The notes under the pieces are model-generated. The model did no database searches and was not told the DNA's origin. It was given only the letters and a program-made list of their open reading frames with translations. This document shows positions 7,302 to 16,984 of a DNA stretch of 64,000 bases, piece by piece. Source of the stretch: CAYQOX01 sp964419335. GTDB taxonomy: Bacteria > Hinthialibacterota > Hinthialibacteria > Hinthialibacterales > Hinthialibacteraceae. The stretch is taken from NCBI GenBank assembly GCA_964419335.1, contig CAYQOX010000011.1:36358-100357 (forward strand). The letters are read 5' to 3'. Position 1 is the stretch's first letter. The number at the start of each line of letters is the position of its first letter. The position numbers and the translations under genes are program-made.

Positions 7302-9683
7302 TTATTTATAGACAGCCCATTCTAGGATTCCGGCACTGTAATCTTCTTGGAGTTGAACTTGGACTCGCAGGGCTTTGGTTTTGATTGGAGCAAAACTGAC
7401 GTAATTGAAGCCATTGCGTTCAGTGGGATATTCCTTGACGCCTTTTATTTCTTTCCAGCTGTCTTTGTCTTTGTATAAAAGTTTCCAACTTTCGGGAACC
7501 CGGCAGTCGCCTTTATCCCGGTCATCGTACCAATAGACTTCTACCGCAGAAGCAGATGAGGTTTCAAAAAAATTATACTGTATCCATTCTTTTGTGCCTT
7601 TGCGATCCCACCATGTGAAGCGGGGGATGGATTTATCATTCGAACTATTCGGTTCGCGTTGATCGTTGAGGGCTGCGAGTGAATCACCATTCCCTACATG
7701 GGAAGCGGAGACTTCGCTTTGGGTGGCGAGCGTAGGGAGAAGGGTGAGGTCTGCATGTTCTGGGAGCCATACAACCATTTCTCCTGGAGTGCGGTTATCC
7801 CACGAATAGTAGGGAACAGCCATAAAGGGCGTAGTTTTGTTGGGAGTTACGGGTTGATAGAGTTGTTCATTCCAGTGAGAAAGATCCTTCATGATGGCCT
7901 CTCCGGTAATGACCACCACACCGCTAAGAAGATCTTCCACATAGCGGGCTTCGAGTTCTGCATCACGGTGTAGAGCCATGTATTTCACACCCACGGGATT
8001 ATCCATTTCTTCCAAGCAATAAACCAACGGTCCCCGTTGCAGGGCAACTTTCGCACGGTCGGCTTTAACGTAGGGATGGGCTTGGATACGTTTAATTTCC
8101 ATAGGCAGGTTGAGTGTAATGATCTCATTCTTATTCCATTCACGATCTAAACGTACATAGCCAGCGTGCAGACGATATTCGATTTTTTCTCCATTTACAC
8201 GAATACTGGGTTTATTACACCAAGAGGGAATCCGGAGGTTTAAGTCAAATTTAGCAGCGGTCTTGGGGGTTAGATGAATTTGAATGTTTCCTTCCCAGGG
8301 ATATTGACTTTTGATGGTGACCTCGACCTCGGTGGATGAGAGAGGGATCATGGTTTGGCTGGCGATGTATTGGTTAATATAAATCCCATCGGGTTGATAA
8401 GCATAAATGTATTCACCAATTTTTGGGATAAAACGAACAACGTTGGTAGGACAGCATGCGCAGTTAAACCAATGTTGACGGTGGTATTCACTGTCGCCTT
8501 GTTTGCCACCGCTGGTTTGGAAGGATTCGGGCCCGTCGCTCGCTAGGGGATTGCGGTAAAAGAACTTATCGCCATCCATGGATACGCCGGAGAGTAAGCC
8601 GTTGTATAATACGCGCTCGAAAACATCCGCGTAGCGGCTATCAGCGTGGATCAGGTTCATGCGGTGGTTAAAAAAGGCTAAAGCGATGGAAGCGCAGGTT
8701 TCAGCGTAGGAATTTTCGTTGGGCAAGTCATACCCTCCCGCAAAGCCTTCTCCATGGCCAGAAACACCAATACCGCCTGTGACGTACATTTTGTGAGAGA
8801 CGAGATCGTTCCAAATGTTGGACATCGCCACAAGGTAACCGGGGTCACCCGTGATGGAAGCTACATCTGCCACACCACTGAAAAGATACATGGCGCGCAC
8901 AGCATGGCCGAAGACTTGGTCTTGTTCGCGGATAGGAGCGTGATCTTGGAGGGAATTGCCGTAAAGTTCACGGTCATGGGCGTGGCCGCGTTCTTCAATA
9001 AAAAATTGAGATAAATCTAAATAGCGTTTTTCGCCCGTGAGGTGATAAAGCTTTATGAGAGCGAGTTCCAGTTCTTCATGACCGGGAACGTCCCGACGTT
9101 TATCCAACCCAAATTTTTCATCGATCAAATCGGCGAATTTGATTGCCACATCGAGAAGTGTACGTTTATCGGTGGCTTGATAATGAGCAATCCCCGCTTC
9201 AATTAAGTGCCCGGCGCAGTAAAGTTCATGTTTTACTTTGAGATCGCTCCAGCGTTTGTCCGGTTCTTCAAGAGTATAGTAGGTATTGAGGTAACCATTT
9301 TCTTCTTGGGCGTTGGCGATTTTTTCGATGATCTCATCGAGTTTCGCCTCCAGTGCATCGTCAGGGAAAAGGGCAAGTGAATAAGAAGCGCCTTCAAGCA
9401 CTTTGTAAACATCAGAATCATTAAAGTAAATCCCTTCGAACTCTCCGTCTTCCATGCCTGCCGCTTTGGCGAAGTTACGAATGCGTCCTGTTTTTTCGCA
9501 CCACTCGATATTATGCCAAACTGTTTTTTCATGATTGACTTTTAGTCGAGGCTGCCAGAATTCATCTTGAATCTTTACATTGTGGAATTCTACAGGGGTT
9601 AACTTACGGTGGGGAGTTGGTTCCTCTGCTGATAGGTTTAATGTGATAACACAACCCAGTATGATCATGATGAATATACGCAT
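7302..9683 (-). CDS. Secreted glycoside hydrolase family 127 (beta-L-arabinofuranosidase-like)
   Basis: 793 residues with a signal peptide (cut near LNLSA). The (alpha/alpha)6 GH127/DUF1680 domain has the characteristic NTYYTLEEPDKRW and GHLIEAGIAHY motifs. The zinc and nucleophile residues known from HypBA1 are all present with matching spacing: E328, C330, C410 and the catalytic C411 (CACCPTN). A C-terminal domain starting near WWDRKGTKEWIQY looks like a discoidin-type sugar-binding module. It probably releases beta-L-arabinofuranose or a related sugar outside the cytoplasm. It lies just downstream of the CotH-like gene on the same strand (88-bp gap). Confidence 0.88.
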   Translation of the reverse strand: MRIFIMIILGCVITLNLSAEEPTPHRKLTPVEFHNVKIQDEFWQPRLKVNHEKTVWHNIEWCEKTGRIRNFAKAAGMEDGEFEGIYFNDSDVYKVLEGASYSLALFPDDALEAKLDEIIEKIANAQEENGYLNTYYTLEEPDKRWSDLKVKHELYCAGHLIEAGIAHYQATDKRTLLDVAIKFADLIDEKFGLDKRRDVPGHEELELALIKLYHLTGEKRYLDLSQFFIEERGHAHDRELYGNSLQDHAPIREQDQVFGHAVRAMYLFSGVADVASITGDPGYLVAMSNIWNDLVSHKMYVTGGIGVSGHGEGFAGGYDLPNENSYAETCASIALAFFNHRMNLIHADSRYADVFERVLYNGLLSGVSMDGDKFFYRNPLASDGPESFQTSGGKQGDSEYHRQHWFNCACCPTNVVRFIPKIGEYIYAYQPDGIYINQYIASQTMIPLSSTEVEVTIKSQYPWEGNIQIHLTPKTAAKFDLNLRIPSWCNKPSIRVNGEKIEYRLHAGYVRLDREWNKNEIITLNLPMEIKRIQAHPYVKADRAKVALQRGPLVYCLEEMDNPVGVKYMALHRDAELEARYVEDLLSGVVVITGEAIMKDLSHWNEQLYQPVTPNKTTPFMAVPYYSWDNRTPGEMVVWLPEHADLTLLPTLATQSEVSASHVGNGDSLAALNDQREPNSSNDKSIPRFTWWDRKGTKEWIQYNFFETSSASAVEVYWYDDRDKGDCRVPESWKLLYKDKDSWKEIKGVKEYPTERNGFNYVSFAPIKTKALRVQVQLQEDYSAGILEWAVYK

Positions 9684-9771
9684 AATGTCCTCCAGCCAAA
9701 AAGGGAATGAGCCCTCAATATGTTTTTGTAAGGATACCAGTATTTCAAAAATTAACTCATTTGGCTAGAGA

Positions 9772-11766
9772 TCAATAACGCATCCATTCTTTTATAGGTA
9801 CATAAATGGGAGTAGGTGTAAGTGTTGGGGTTGGGGGTATCGGAGTAGGTGTCAAAGTTGGTGTCGGGGTTGGTATTTGCAGCATGCGGTAAACCCAGGG
9901 CATGATGACCTCCGTGCGGTTGTCAATGAAGGTGCGTGCGATATCGAGGGCCTCTTCCCAATGCGCCAGGCTTTTGTTGGTATTCCAACGCTGAGCTTCC
10001 ATAGGCATGGCGGGACGGATTTCATCCGCCAGTTGGTCTAGCCGCTGGTGAAGATGTTCGAGGCTAAGAGCATCGGCTAAGTAATGTTCAAATTCACCGA
10101 CAAAATATTGTTTATATTCGTCATTTTTTAATAATCCAGAAAGTAAACGTCCAAGCGAGGTATTGTTTTGGGCGTTACTAAATGTATTTTTACGATAACT
10201 GCCCCGTGAGGCTCCTGAACCAAACGAGTCTTCTATATCCCATACAAAGAGTTTCCATTTCCCGTAGGGAGTGCGTTCGCGCGCTGCGTACCAGTTGTGG
10301 TGAGGCCAATCGTGATTTTGGACCCACACATTGAGGATATAATACGAAGTCACTTGTGGGATATCGACCATCGTTTTGAATTCTTCGTAAACTTCTGGTT
10401 GGGAAAGATCATGATTGTTTAAGTAGGAGAACATCTCATTCCAACTTTTTTTATCGCCTTCTTTTACTTCGTCGTCGGAAATGATATCCCATTCCGGGAA
10501 ACCGTAATATTGTTCAAAAAAATCACCATCATAACGTTCACAGGGATTGTATAAGCCCCAATATTCACCGTTGAGGTACAAGTTTACGTAAGTTCCATGA
10601 GAACTAACCGACCCCATGTCGTCGTGGACATTGCGACCCAGTTGATCGGAGAGATAGACGGCGACATCGCGTTCCTGCTGATCCCAATGGATCCAACTAT
10701 CGTTGTATCCCGCACGCAGGACGAAGCTATCGAAGCGTTCAACCCCTGCTTCGGGAATTAAGGGATATTCCAGCCATCCGGGGCCATAGTCCCCGCGGAA
10801 ATAAAGGCGAAAAGATTTTTTGTCTGAACGTTGGCGAGAGGCGCCGCCGTGGATACGCAAACCAGCATTTACGCCAAACTCGCGCGAGCCTTCTTCGTCG
10901 AAATATTCTACGGCAACGGGACGTTCCCAATCAAAACCGCGGCGGGTGGGATTGGCATAAATCCCGATTTGAGAATCCCACAGGTCGGGAGGATCGGTAA
11001 TGAGGGATAAAACGGGAAGTGGCCGTGATTCATTGAGGAAGTAGGTATGGCTGATAATTTGGCTAGGACGGAATTCATCGTGAAACACACGGGCACGGAG
11101 AGGGGTTGTTTGATCTAGGGTGATGGGTTTGGTATAACGTGGGCTGGATCTCTCCGGGGGGGAACCATCCAAAGTATAACGGATGGTTCCTTTGTCTTCT
11201 TCATTATGGAGAGTCACTTCAATTTCTTGCTCATAGAATCCGCCAGCAGGATCCACGGTAGGACGTATGGCAAATCGTTTCAATCCCTCAGAGGAGTTCT
11301 CTTCACCCGGGGTAGGGTCTTCGAAGTAAAGCCATTCGTCTAAGTCGTTAGGATTCCGTCCGAAAGAAACATCTTCCTCTTGCTCAGGAAAATGGATTGA
11401 ATCGACAAGTTCAGCTTGGGGATTGTAGAGGCCAATGTATTCACCTCTCCGTTGGAGGCGAAAATTGGCGTGGTATTCGCCAGGATTGTAAAATCCGTAT
11501 CCCGAGGTCAAGATTTGTAAATAACTGCTTGCTTCGAGTTCGATTGTAGGAAATACCCATTTACGAGGGACGAGGGGATCATCGGTCAAACCGTAACCTT
11601 TTAAGTTGATCGTTTCTTCTCCGGAGTTATGGATTTCGATCCATTCGATGGGATTCCCATAATCATCGAGTTCCTCGCCATCGGTTAGGAATTCATTGAT
11701 CAATAGATCCGCCCAGGGCATTTGTGTAAAAAAAAGAAGAGTTATAGCCAATAGAAAAAAACGCAT
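9772..11766 (-). CDS. Secreted CotH-like protein with lamin-tail and chitobiase-type domains
   Basis: 664 residues with a signal peptide (about 1-19). Domains in order: a lamin-tail domain (about 20-140; LLINEFLTDGEELDD, WIEIHNSGEETINL), a chitobiase-C/Fn3-associated domain (about 165-240; TIRYTLDGSPPERSSPRYTKP), and a CotH domain (about 245-620; VNLYLNGEYWGLYNPCERYD, WKLFVWDIEDSFG). A Pro/Thr-rich tail ends in a short charged peptide. CotH of Bacillus is an atypical spore-coat protein kinase, but these multi-domain forms are common in non-spore-formers such as Planctomycetes. The extracellular target is unknown. The Pro/Thr tail may be a cell-wall spacer. Confidence 0.85.
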   Translation of the reverse strand: MRFFLLAITLLFFTQMPWADLLINEFLTDGEELDDYGNPIEWIEIHNSGEETINLKGYGLTDDPLVPRKWVFPTIELEASSYLQILTSGYGFYNPGEYHANFRLQRRGEYIGLYNPQAELVDSIHFPEQEEDVSFGRNPNDLDEWLYFEDPTPGEENSSEGLKRFAIRPTVDPAGGFYEQEIEVTLHNEEDKGTIRYTLDGSPPERSSPRYTKPITLDQTTPLRARVFHDEFRPSQIISHTYFLNESRPLPVLSLITDPPDLWDSQIGIYANPTRRGFDWERPVAVEYFDEEGSREFGVNAGLRIHGGASRQRSDKKSFRLYFRGDYGPGWLEYPLIPEAGVERFDSFVLRAGYNDSWIHWDQQERDVAVYLSDQLGRNVHDDMGSVSSHGTYVNLYLNGEYWGLYNPCERYDGDFFEQYYGFPEWDIISDDEVKEGDKKSWNEMFSYLNNHDLSQPEVYEEFKTMVDIPQVTSYYILNVWVQNHDWPHHNWYAARERTPYGKWKLFVWDIEDSFGSGASRGSYRKNTFSNAQNNTSLGRLLSGLLKNDEYKQYFVGEFEHYLADALSLEHLHQRLDQLADEIRPAMPMEAQRWNTNKSLAHWEEALDIARTFIDNRTEVIMPWVYRMLQIPTPTPTLTPTPIPPTPTLTPTPIYVPIKEWMRY
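9798..9880 (-). repeat. Short tandem repeat encoding the Pro/Thr tail of the CotH-like protein
   Basis: Imperfect repeats of a 12- to 18-bp unit (GTAGGTGT / GTTGGGGTTGG variants on the + strand) encode alternating TPTPTLTPTPIP. The unit is prone to slippage, so tail length may vary between strains. Confidence 0.7.
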
Positions 11767-11972
11767 TCCATCCGTAATCCTTTCAAAAAGTGCTTATACC
11801 TTAAAATATAATAAAATAGATGATAATTGTCTCAAAAATAAGGTGAATTAAAGAAGTCAAGTCAGGTGGAGGGAAAAGAAAATCACCGAGTGTCTTTCTC
11901 TCCCATGAGTGAAAGTTACTCATCGAATTAAAAACCGTTATATAAGAAAATAGTTAAGATGGGGAGGGGATC

Positions 11973-12512
11973 ATGCGTGTGGCATTAATATCGGTCGGTC
12001 TCATAGGGGTATTGATTGGATACCTTATACCAAGTGATTTTTCCACCGCCAATGAGAATACAGAAACTCAAGCAATGGATTTTTCCAGAGAGCCGATGAA
12101 TGAACCTCTCGAGCGGGAAGGGTATCGCCCCTATGATTATAAAGAAACCTTGCGGCCTTCAGCTGAGCAAGTACGAGAAAACATTACAGACCCATGGATG
12201 ATGGTGATGGAGACATATATTCATGGTGCTTACACACCGGATCGGATTTCAATCTTTATCCCCAAAGGAGATGACCATCAACCAGGATTTAAGGCCAATG
12301 TACCGGGAGATGGGGCAAAATGGGAAGAAGAGTATCTGGTTTTCTTGTTGCTTTGGAATCCTACCCGGGGAGATGATTCTGTTGCGGGGCATGAGATTCG
12401 TTTGGATTTTCTAAAAGAGGATGGAGAGTGGGAAGTGGTTTGGGCGGGTCATCGATTTCGTTGTGCTCGGGGGGAGAATCAAGGGAAATGGACAAAAGAA
12501 CTTTGTCCCTAA
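11973..12512 (+). CDS. Hypothetical exported protein
   Basis: 179 residues. A hydrophobic N-terminus (MRVALISVGLIGVLIGYLI) gives a signal peptide or single anchor. The remainder is acidic and Trp-rich, with a pair of late cysteines (CARG, LCP). The start is well supported by GGGGAGGGG just upstream. I recognise no family. It is flanked by divergent and distant genes and probably stands alone. Confidence 0.65.
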   Translation: MRVALISVGLIGVLIGYLIPSDFSTANENTETQAMDFSREPMNEPLEREGYRPYDYKETLRPSAEQVRENITDPWMMVMETYIHGAYTPDRISIFIPKGDDHQPGFKANVPGDGAKWEEEYLVFLLLWNPTRGDDSVAGHEIRLDFLKEDGEWEVVWAGHRFRCARGENQGKWTKELCP

Positions 12513-12872
12513 TATTTTTTGTGTTAGAAGAAAGAGAAAAAGTGACTGAGAACGATGCAACACGGCTCCTTTTATAAATGAAAAATATTGGAATCACGCT
12601 CGTATTGTCTAGCCGGTCATAAAAGTTGATGTTTATAATCGACTCGATTCCGATATCGTGAAATTGTTGAGAAAAAAGGTGCAGGATATCAAGATCATAA
12701 CAACGCCGTATTTACATAGAAGCCCGCAAAAATCAACATTCTTCCTCATCGCACTTCTATAATCCCATTTTTCCTCTTGGTCTCTACACAAACCTTGGGT
12801 TTGCTTTCCTGGTTATGTTAAACTCGTTAAAATCCTTGATTGTCATTCGAAACTGTTGAGAAGGGGAAAATT
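12513..12872. other. Non-coding stretch before the GntP permease gene
   Basis: 360 bp with no credible ORF, hairpin or RNA gene. It coincides with the point where GC skew switches from G-rich to C-rich on the + strand, making it a candidate rearrangement junction. Promoter elements for the permease must lie here, but I could not pick a clear -35/-10 pair. Confidence 0.5.
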
Positions 12873-14594
12873 ATGCTTGGTCCACTTGAATGCTTGATTG
12901 TGGGAATGGGATTAATCCTTTTTCTTATACTTTATCTACGCTTGCATGCTTTTTTGGCCTTAATCATCTCTGCCTTAGCGGTCGCTTTTCTTTCTGAACG
13001 GGTGCCGGTTGACGACGCCGTCTACCTGGTCACAAACCGCTTCGGAGAAATGATGGGCAGTATTGGCTTACTCCTTGCCCTGGCGGCGATTATCGGAAAA
13101 TGCCTCATGGACAGCGGAGCAGCAGACCGAATTATCCGCGGCTTTTCACGTCTGTTTGGTGCTGGAAGAGAGAATCACTCCCTGCTAGCCAGTGGCTATG
13201 TGCTCTCCATTCCGGTGTTCTTCGACACCGTATTTTATCTATTAGCCCCTTTGGCAAGAGCCGTTTATGCACGCAGAAAACGTGATTATGTCTTAATCAT
13301 CTGCGCCACAGCTGCGGGTGCCGCCATGACCCACGCTCTCGTTCCTCCTACCCCCGGGCCGATCCTTGTAGCCGAAGAATTACGCGTCTCCATTGGATTA
13401 ACTATGCTCATTGGTGTGCTGGCTGCCCTCGTGCCAGTCATCATGGGTGGGATCTGTTTTGCGAATTGGATTAATAAGCGTATGGACATTATCCCCCGCG
13501 ACGTTCTTGGTATCTCTCAAAAAGAGTTGGAAGCCACCGCGGCCAAACCCGATGAAGAACTGCCAAGTATCTCCATGGCGATTCTTCCCTTTTTACTACC
13601 CGTCATCTTATTGGCAGGATCATCCATTATCCTCCAACAAACCGGCACCGGTTTCCTAGAAAAAAAGGATTTCATTCAAACAACCTTTTTTACAAAAATT
13701 CAACAACAAGAACGCCCCATCGATGCCTATCTCTGGAATCAACTCAATCCAGAAACCCAAGAGCAACTCAACTCTCTCGATCCCGACTCTATCCCGCCAG
13801 ATGAAATTACATTCCTCGTGGTTGAGGATATCAATCAGGTGATAACAACCCCTACTTTTTATGAAGAAGAGCGCTTTGCTGGAATCGAACTTAGCCAAGA
13901 AACTCAAAATCGCTTAACACGTTATAGGGCTCCCAATGGGGTCCTCCACTGTAACCGTCTGCTCTTAGAAGACGCCTATCCCGAAACCTTGCGCAAGGCT
14001 CCATGGGGCGTAATTACGTGGACCAAATTATTAGGCGATAAGAATGTTGCGTTTATTTTTGGTGCGTTTATCGCGGTCTGGCTGCTTATCACCCAGAAAA
14101 AATTCAGTTTAAAAGAAACGTCGGATAGTTTGGCTCCCGCTATCGCGAGTGGCGCAGTCATTGCTTTTATTACATGTGGGGGCGCTGCATTTGGAAAAGC
14201 CTTAGATATTGCCGGCATTGGCGATATGATTGCCGATGCCGCTAGGGATTGGGGCTTGTCTATGCTCTTATTGGCTTATCTCACCTCTACCTTGATTCGT
14301 GTAGCCCAAGGTTCGGCCACCGTAGCCATGGTGACCACCGCGGGGATTCTCGCAGCCACATTAGACTCCCTCGGTGCACCTCTCTCCTATCATCCGGTCT
14401 ATCTCGTTTGTATGATAGGACTAGGGGCTACTGGCTTTTCTTGGATGAATGACAGCGGCTTTTGGATTTTCGGACAGCTCACCGGTTTAACAGAATCCCA
14501 AACCCTAAAAACATGGACAGCCCTACTAACCATCATGAGTGTAAGCGGATTTATCTGGGTCTATGTTCTCGCCACCATTTTACCCTTGCAATAA
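12873..14594 (+). CDS. GntP-family permease with a large central insertion
   Basis: 573 residues from ATG 12873, which has AAGGGG upstream; the TTG at 12840 is less likely. Helices and motifs such as SIPVFFDTVFYLLAPLARA and the GAAMTHALVPPTPGP loop identify a gluconate/H+ symporter of the GntP family. The C-terminal half has the expected AQGSATVAMVT and NDSGFWIFGQLTGL motifs. Family members are usually about 440-450 residues. The excess here is a hydrophilic block of roughly 130 residues (about 260-390) between two central helices. It probably imports gluconate or another sugar acid, in keeping with the sugar isomerase and oxidoreductase genes beside it. Confidence 0.88.
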   Translation: MLGPLECLIVGMGLILFLILYLRLHAFLALIISALAVAFLSERVPVDDAVYLVTNRFGEMMGSIGLLLALAAIIGKCLMDSGAADRIIRGFSRLFGAGRENHSLLASGYVLSIPVFFDTVFYLLAPLARAVYARRKRDYVLIICATAAGAAMTHALVPPTPGPILVAEELRVSIGLTMLIGVLAALVPVIMGGICFANWINKRMDIIPRDVLGISQKELEATAAKPDEELPSISMAILPFLLPVILLAGSSIILQQTGTGFLEKKDFIQTTFFTKIQQQERPIDAYLWNQLNPETQEQLNSLDPDSIPPDEITFLVVEDINQVITTPTFYEEERFAGIELSQETQNRLTRYRAPNGVLHCNRLLLEDAYPETLRKAPWGVITWTKLLGDKNVAFIFGAFIAVWLLITQKKFSLKETSDSLAPAIASGAVIAFITCGGAAFGKALDIAGIGDMIADAARDWGLSMLLLAYLTSTLIRVAQGSATVAMVTTAGILAATLDSLGAPLSYHPVYLVCMIGLGATGFSWMNDSGFWIFGQLTGLTESQTLKTWTALLTIMSVSGFIWVYVLATILPLQ

Positions 14595-14611
14595 ACCTAC
14601 AGAAATAAACC

Positions 14612-14645
14612 AAAAAGGGTGAGGTGATCATACCTCACCCTTTTT
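14612..14645. terminator. Bidirectional intrinsic terminator
   Basis: AAAAAGGGTGAGGT (14612-14625) and ACCTCACCCTTTTT (14632-14645) form a perfect 14-bp inverted repeat with a 6-nt loop. A/T runs on both flanks make it work for both convergent genes (GntP + and isomerase -). Confidence 0.9.
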
Positions 14646-14665
14646 CTACTCTCAACGTTGGCCTT

Positions 14666-15508
14666 TTACTTCCCAACAATTCTTCGAACCCAATTCAACG
14701 ATTTTTCCAAGACCGCACCATCGCACTCTAGACTAAAATCACCGTCATAGCCGTTTTTCAACAAAATCTTTACGCACTTTTCAATATTATCCGCGTTGAC
14801 TCCATCGCCAATGGCACATTGACTCAAAGCAATACCAGTCAGTTCTCCTCGCGCCGCTTTGGCCAAATCTTCACTCACATCTTTAATATGCACATGGGTG
14901 ATCCTGTCCTTAAAACGCTCGACAAAAACCACTGGATCCTGTCCCGCAATAAAGGTGTTGCCCGTATCCATATTCATTTGCAAATAGGGACTGTCGTAAA
15001 AATGTAAAATTTCGTCCATATAATCTGGATTCGTGGTAAAATATCCATGCGGTTCAACATTAATCGTAACTTCATGTGCTTCCGCCACTTTTAGTATCTC
15101 GCCATAGGCCATCTTCATCACCTGTAAACCTTCGCGATCTGACATCCCTTGTGGACACTCTTTATCATCCGTGGTATCGACATACGGACATCCCGCTAAT
15201 TTCGCCCAACGAATAGTATTCTGCACATACCTCACCCCCACGGTTAAACCATCCATCCGGCTCAACGGGTACGCCGCATCCAACTGGCTAAAAGCCACAC
15301 CATATTTTTCCATTCTTTTTCGCCACAATACAGGATCTTCATTTAAGGAAAGATGGGGAAAATACCCCAACGACTGAATATAAGCCACTCCATCGATCAT
15401 CCCCGGTTCAATTAAAGACAGGCCATGTTGTTGCGCCCATTCCAAACACTGCTCAAAGTTCCAGTTCATGCTATTGAACGCATCGGTATGAAAACTGATA
15501 TTAACCAT
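14666..15508 (-). CDS. Sugar phosphate isomerase/epimerase family (TIM barrel)
   Basis: 280 residues of the xylose-isomerase-like TIM-barrel/AP endonuclease 2 family. Motifs include INVEPHGYFTTNPD, MNMDTGNTF and THVHIKDVSEDL, giving the metal-binding Glu, Asp and His residues. No signal peptide, so it is cytoplasmic. Members include IolE-, IolI- and hydroxypyruvate isomerase-like enzymes; the substrate cannot be told from sequence. It follows a Gfo/Idh/MocA gene on the same strand with a 36-bp gap, a common pair in polyol and sugar catabolism. Confidence 0.85.
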   Translation of the reverse strand: MVNISFHTDAFNSMNWNFEQCLEWAQQHGLSLIEPGMIDGVAYIQSLGYFPHLSLNEDPVLWRKRMEKYGVAFSQLDAAYPLSRMDGLTVGVRYVQNTIRWAKLAGCPYVDTTDDKECPQGMSDREGLQVMKMAYGEILKVAEAHEVTINVEPHGYFTTNPDYMDEILHFYDSPYLQMNMDTGNTFIAGQDPVVFVERFKDRITHVHIKDVSEDLAKAARGELTGIALSQCAIGDGVNADNIEKCVKILLKNGYDGDFSLECDGAVLEKSLNWVRRIVGK

Positions 15509-15544
15509 TCCTTCACCTCTTCATTATAATTAGTCACTCCCAAC

Positions 15545-16864
15545 TTAAATTACTTTTGTTTTCCCTGGTATCGCAATGGGATAATTCCCATCCTCACCCG
15601 GCTTTTTTGGCGGCTCCATCTCGGGATGAACATCATCCACCGATGGACCAAAAGTAAAGTCAGAATAATACGCTTGATCCCACGTAATCTGTTTGCCCGA
15701 GTAACACGCCATCTGTCCTAACACCGCGATCAACGTACTATTCACCATATAGTCATTAATCAGGGGCTCTTCCGCACGAATGGCTTTAAATAATTCTTGA
15801 TGCTCAATCCGAAAGCCGCTGCCGTACTCCCCTTCATACTGCCATTCATTCTCCCCGGTAATACGGTTTTTTAATAAATCGCATTTTCCTTTTGTACCCA
15901 TAATAAAGTCAGAGACATCTCCATAGCAATCATGCTGGGTACGACAATAGGCATAGATACGAGCCCCGTTGTCAAATTTATAAACTACCGAATGATGATC
16001 GAAGACATCTCCATAAATCTCACCAAACGAAGCCGAACGTCCCCCCAATCCATGAGCTTTTTCCGGCAATTTTCCCTGAAAAGCCCACAGCGCTTTATCC
16101 AAATTATGAACCAACGACTGGGTTACATCATCTCCAGAAAGCCATGAGAAATGATACCAATTGCGAAAGTGATATTCTAATTCGCTTTCTCCCTCGACTC
16201 GCTCCCGTAAGACATAAGGGGCACGCAAGAAATTTTCTTCAATAGCGACAATATCACCGATGGCTCCATCATGAATGCGCTTCATGGTTTCTTGTACTCC
16301 TGGGATATAGCGGTTCATTAACCCCGACACCAGGCACAGTTTCTTTTCTTTAGCGAGGTCACAAGTTTCTTGCATAAGCCGAATCCCGGGCGGATCAATC
16401 CCGTGCGGTTTTTCCACAAACACATGCTTGCCCGCTTCGATCGCCGCTTTAGCATAGGTGGGATGAAACTTCGAGGCACAAGCAATTAAGACCACATCTA
16501 CATCACTTTCGATCACCTTTTGATAACCATCCAATCCGATGAAACAATGGTCTTTATTGACCGCCACTTGATCCGGCATTTTATCTCTCAATTCTTTGAG
16601 GCTGTTTCGCAAATGATCCTCAAAGACATCCGCCATCGCGATCAAACGCACGCCCTTGTCGGCCACCATGGCATCAATCGCCGCTCCGGTGCAGCGTCCT
16701 CCACAACCGATCATGCCGATTTTGATAGCATCCTCTCCCGCGGCATGCACATACCGTGGAATCGTCGTCCCACTCAACGCTCCCAAGGCCATCGTGGCCG
16801 CCGAAGTTTTTAAAAATCCCCGGCGGGATGGATTTGATGGCTTCGTGTTTTTTAATGATTTCAT
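15545..16864 (-). CDS. Tat-exported Gfo/Idh/MocA family oxidoreductase
   Basis: 439 residues from ATG 16864, which has GGAG about 9 bp upstream; an earlier in-frame ATG at 16894 has none. The N-terminus carries the twin-arginine motif SRRGFLKTSA and a hydrophobic segment ending near VHAAG. The Rossmann motif IGMIGCGGRCTGAA and the EKPHG motif follow. The family oxidises or epimerises sugars and polyols with NAD(P). Export by Tat implies the folded, cofactor-loaded enzyme works in the periplasm, a pattern common in Planctomycetes and relatives. It is upstream of the TIM-barrel isomerase gene, probably in one operon. Confidence 0.88.
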   Translation of the reverse strand: MKSLKNTKPSNPSRRGFLKTSAATMALGALSGTTIPRYVHAAGEDAIKIGMIGCGGRCTGAAIDAMVADKGVRLIAMADVFEDHLRNSLKELRDKMPDQVAVNKDHCFIGLDGYQKVIESDVDVVLIACASKFHPTYAKAAIEAGKHVFVEKPHGIDPPGIRLMQETCDLAKEKKLCLVSGLMNRYIPGVQETMKRIHDGAIGDIVAIEENFLRAPYVLRERVEGESELEYHFRNWYHFSWLSGDDVTQSLVHNLDKALWAFQGKLPEKAHGLGGRSASFGEIYGDVFDHHSVVYKFDNGARIYAYCRTQHDCYGDVSDFIMGTKGKCDLLKNRITGENEWQYEGEYGSGFRIEHQELFKAIRAEEPLINDYMVNSTLIAVLGQMACYSGKQITWDQAYYSDFTFGPSVDDVHPEMEPPKKPGEDGNYPIAIPGKTKVI

Positions 16865-16984
16865 AATTTTGACTCCATTCGTTTCTTGGTCCATTTTACG
16901 CAGAAAATAGGTTGTATCTTCAATGGTTTACCATGTATAAGGGTTCAATGCAACTTCAAGACACAAAAAAATCTTTTTTACATC

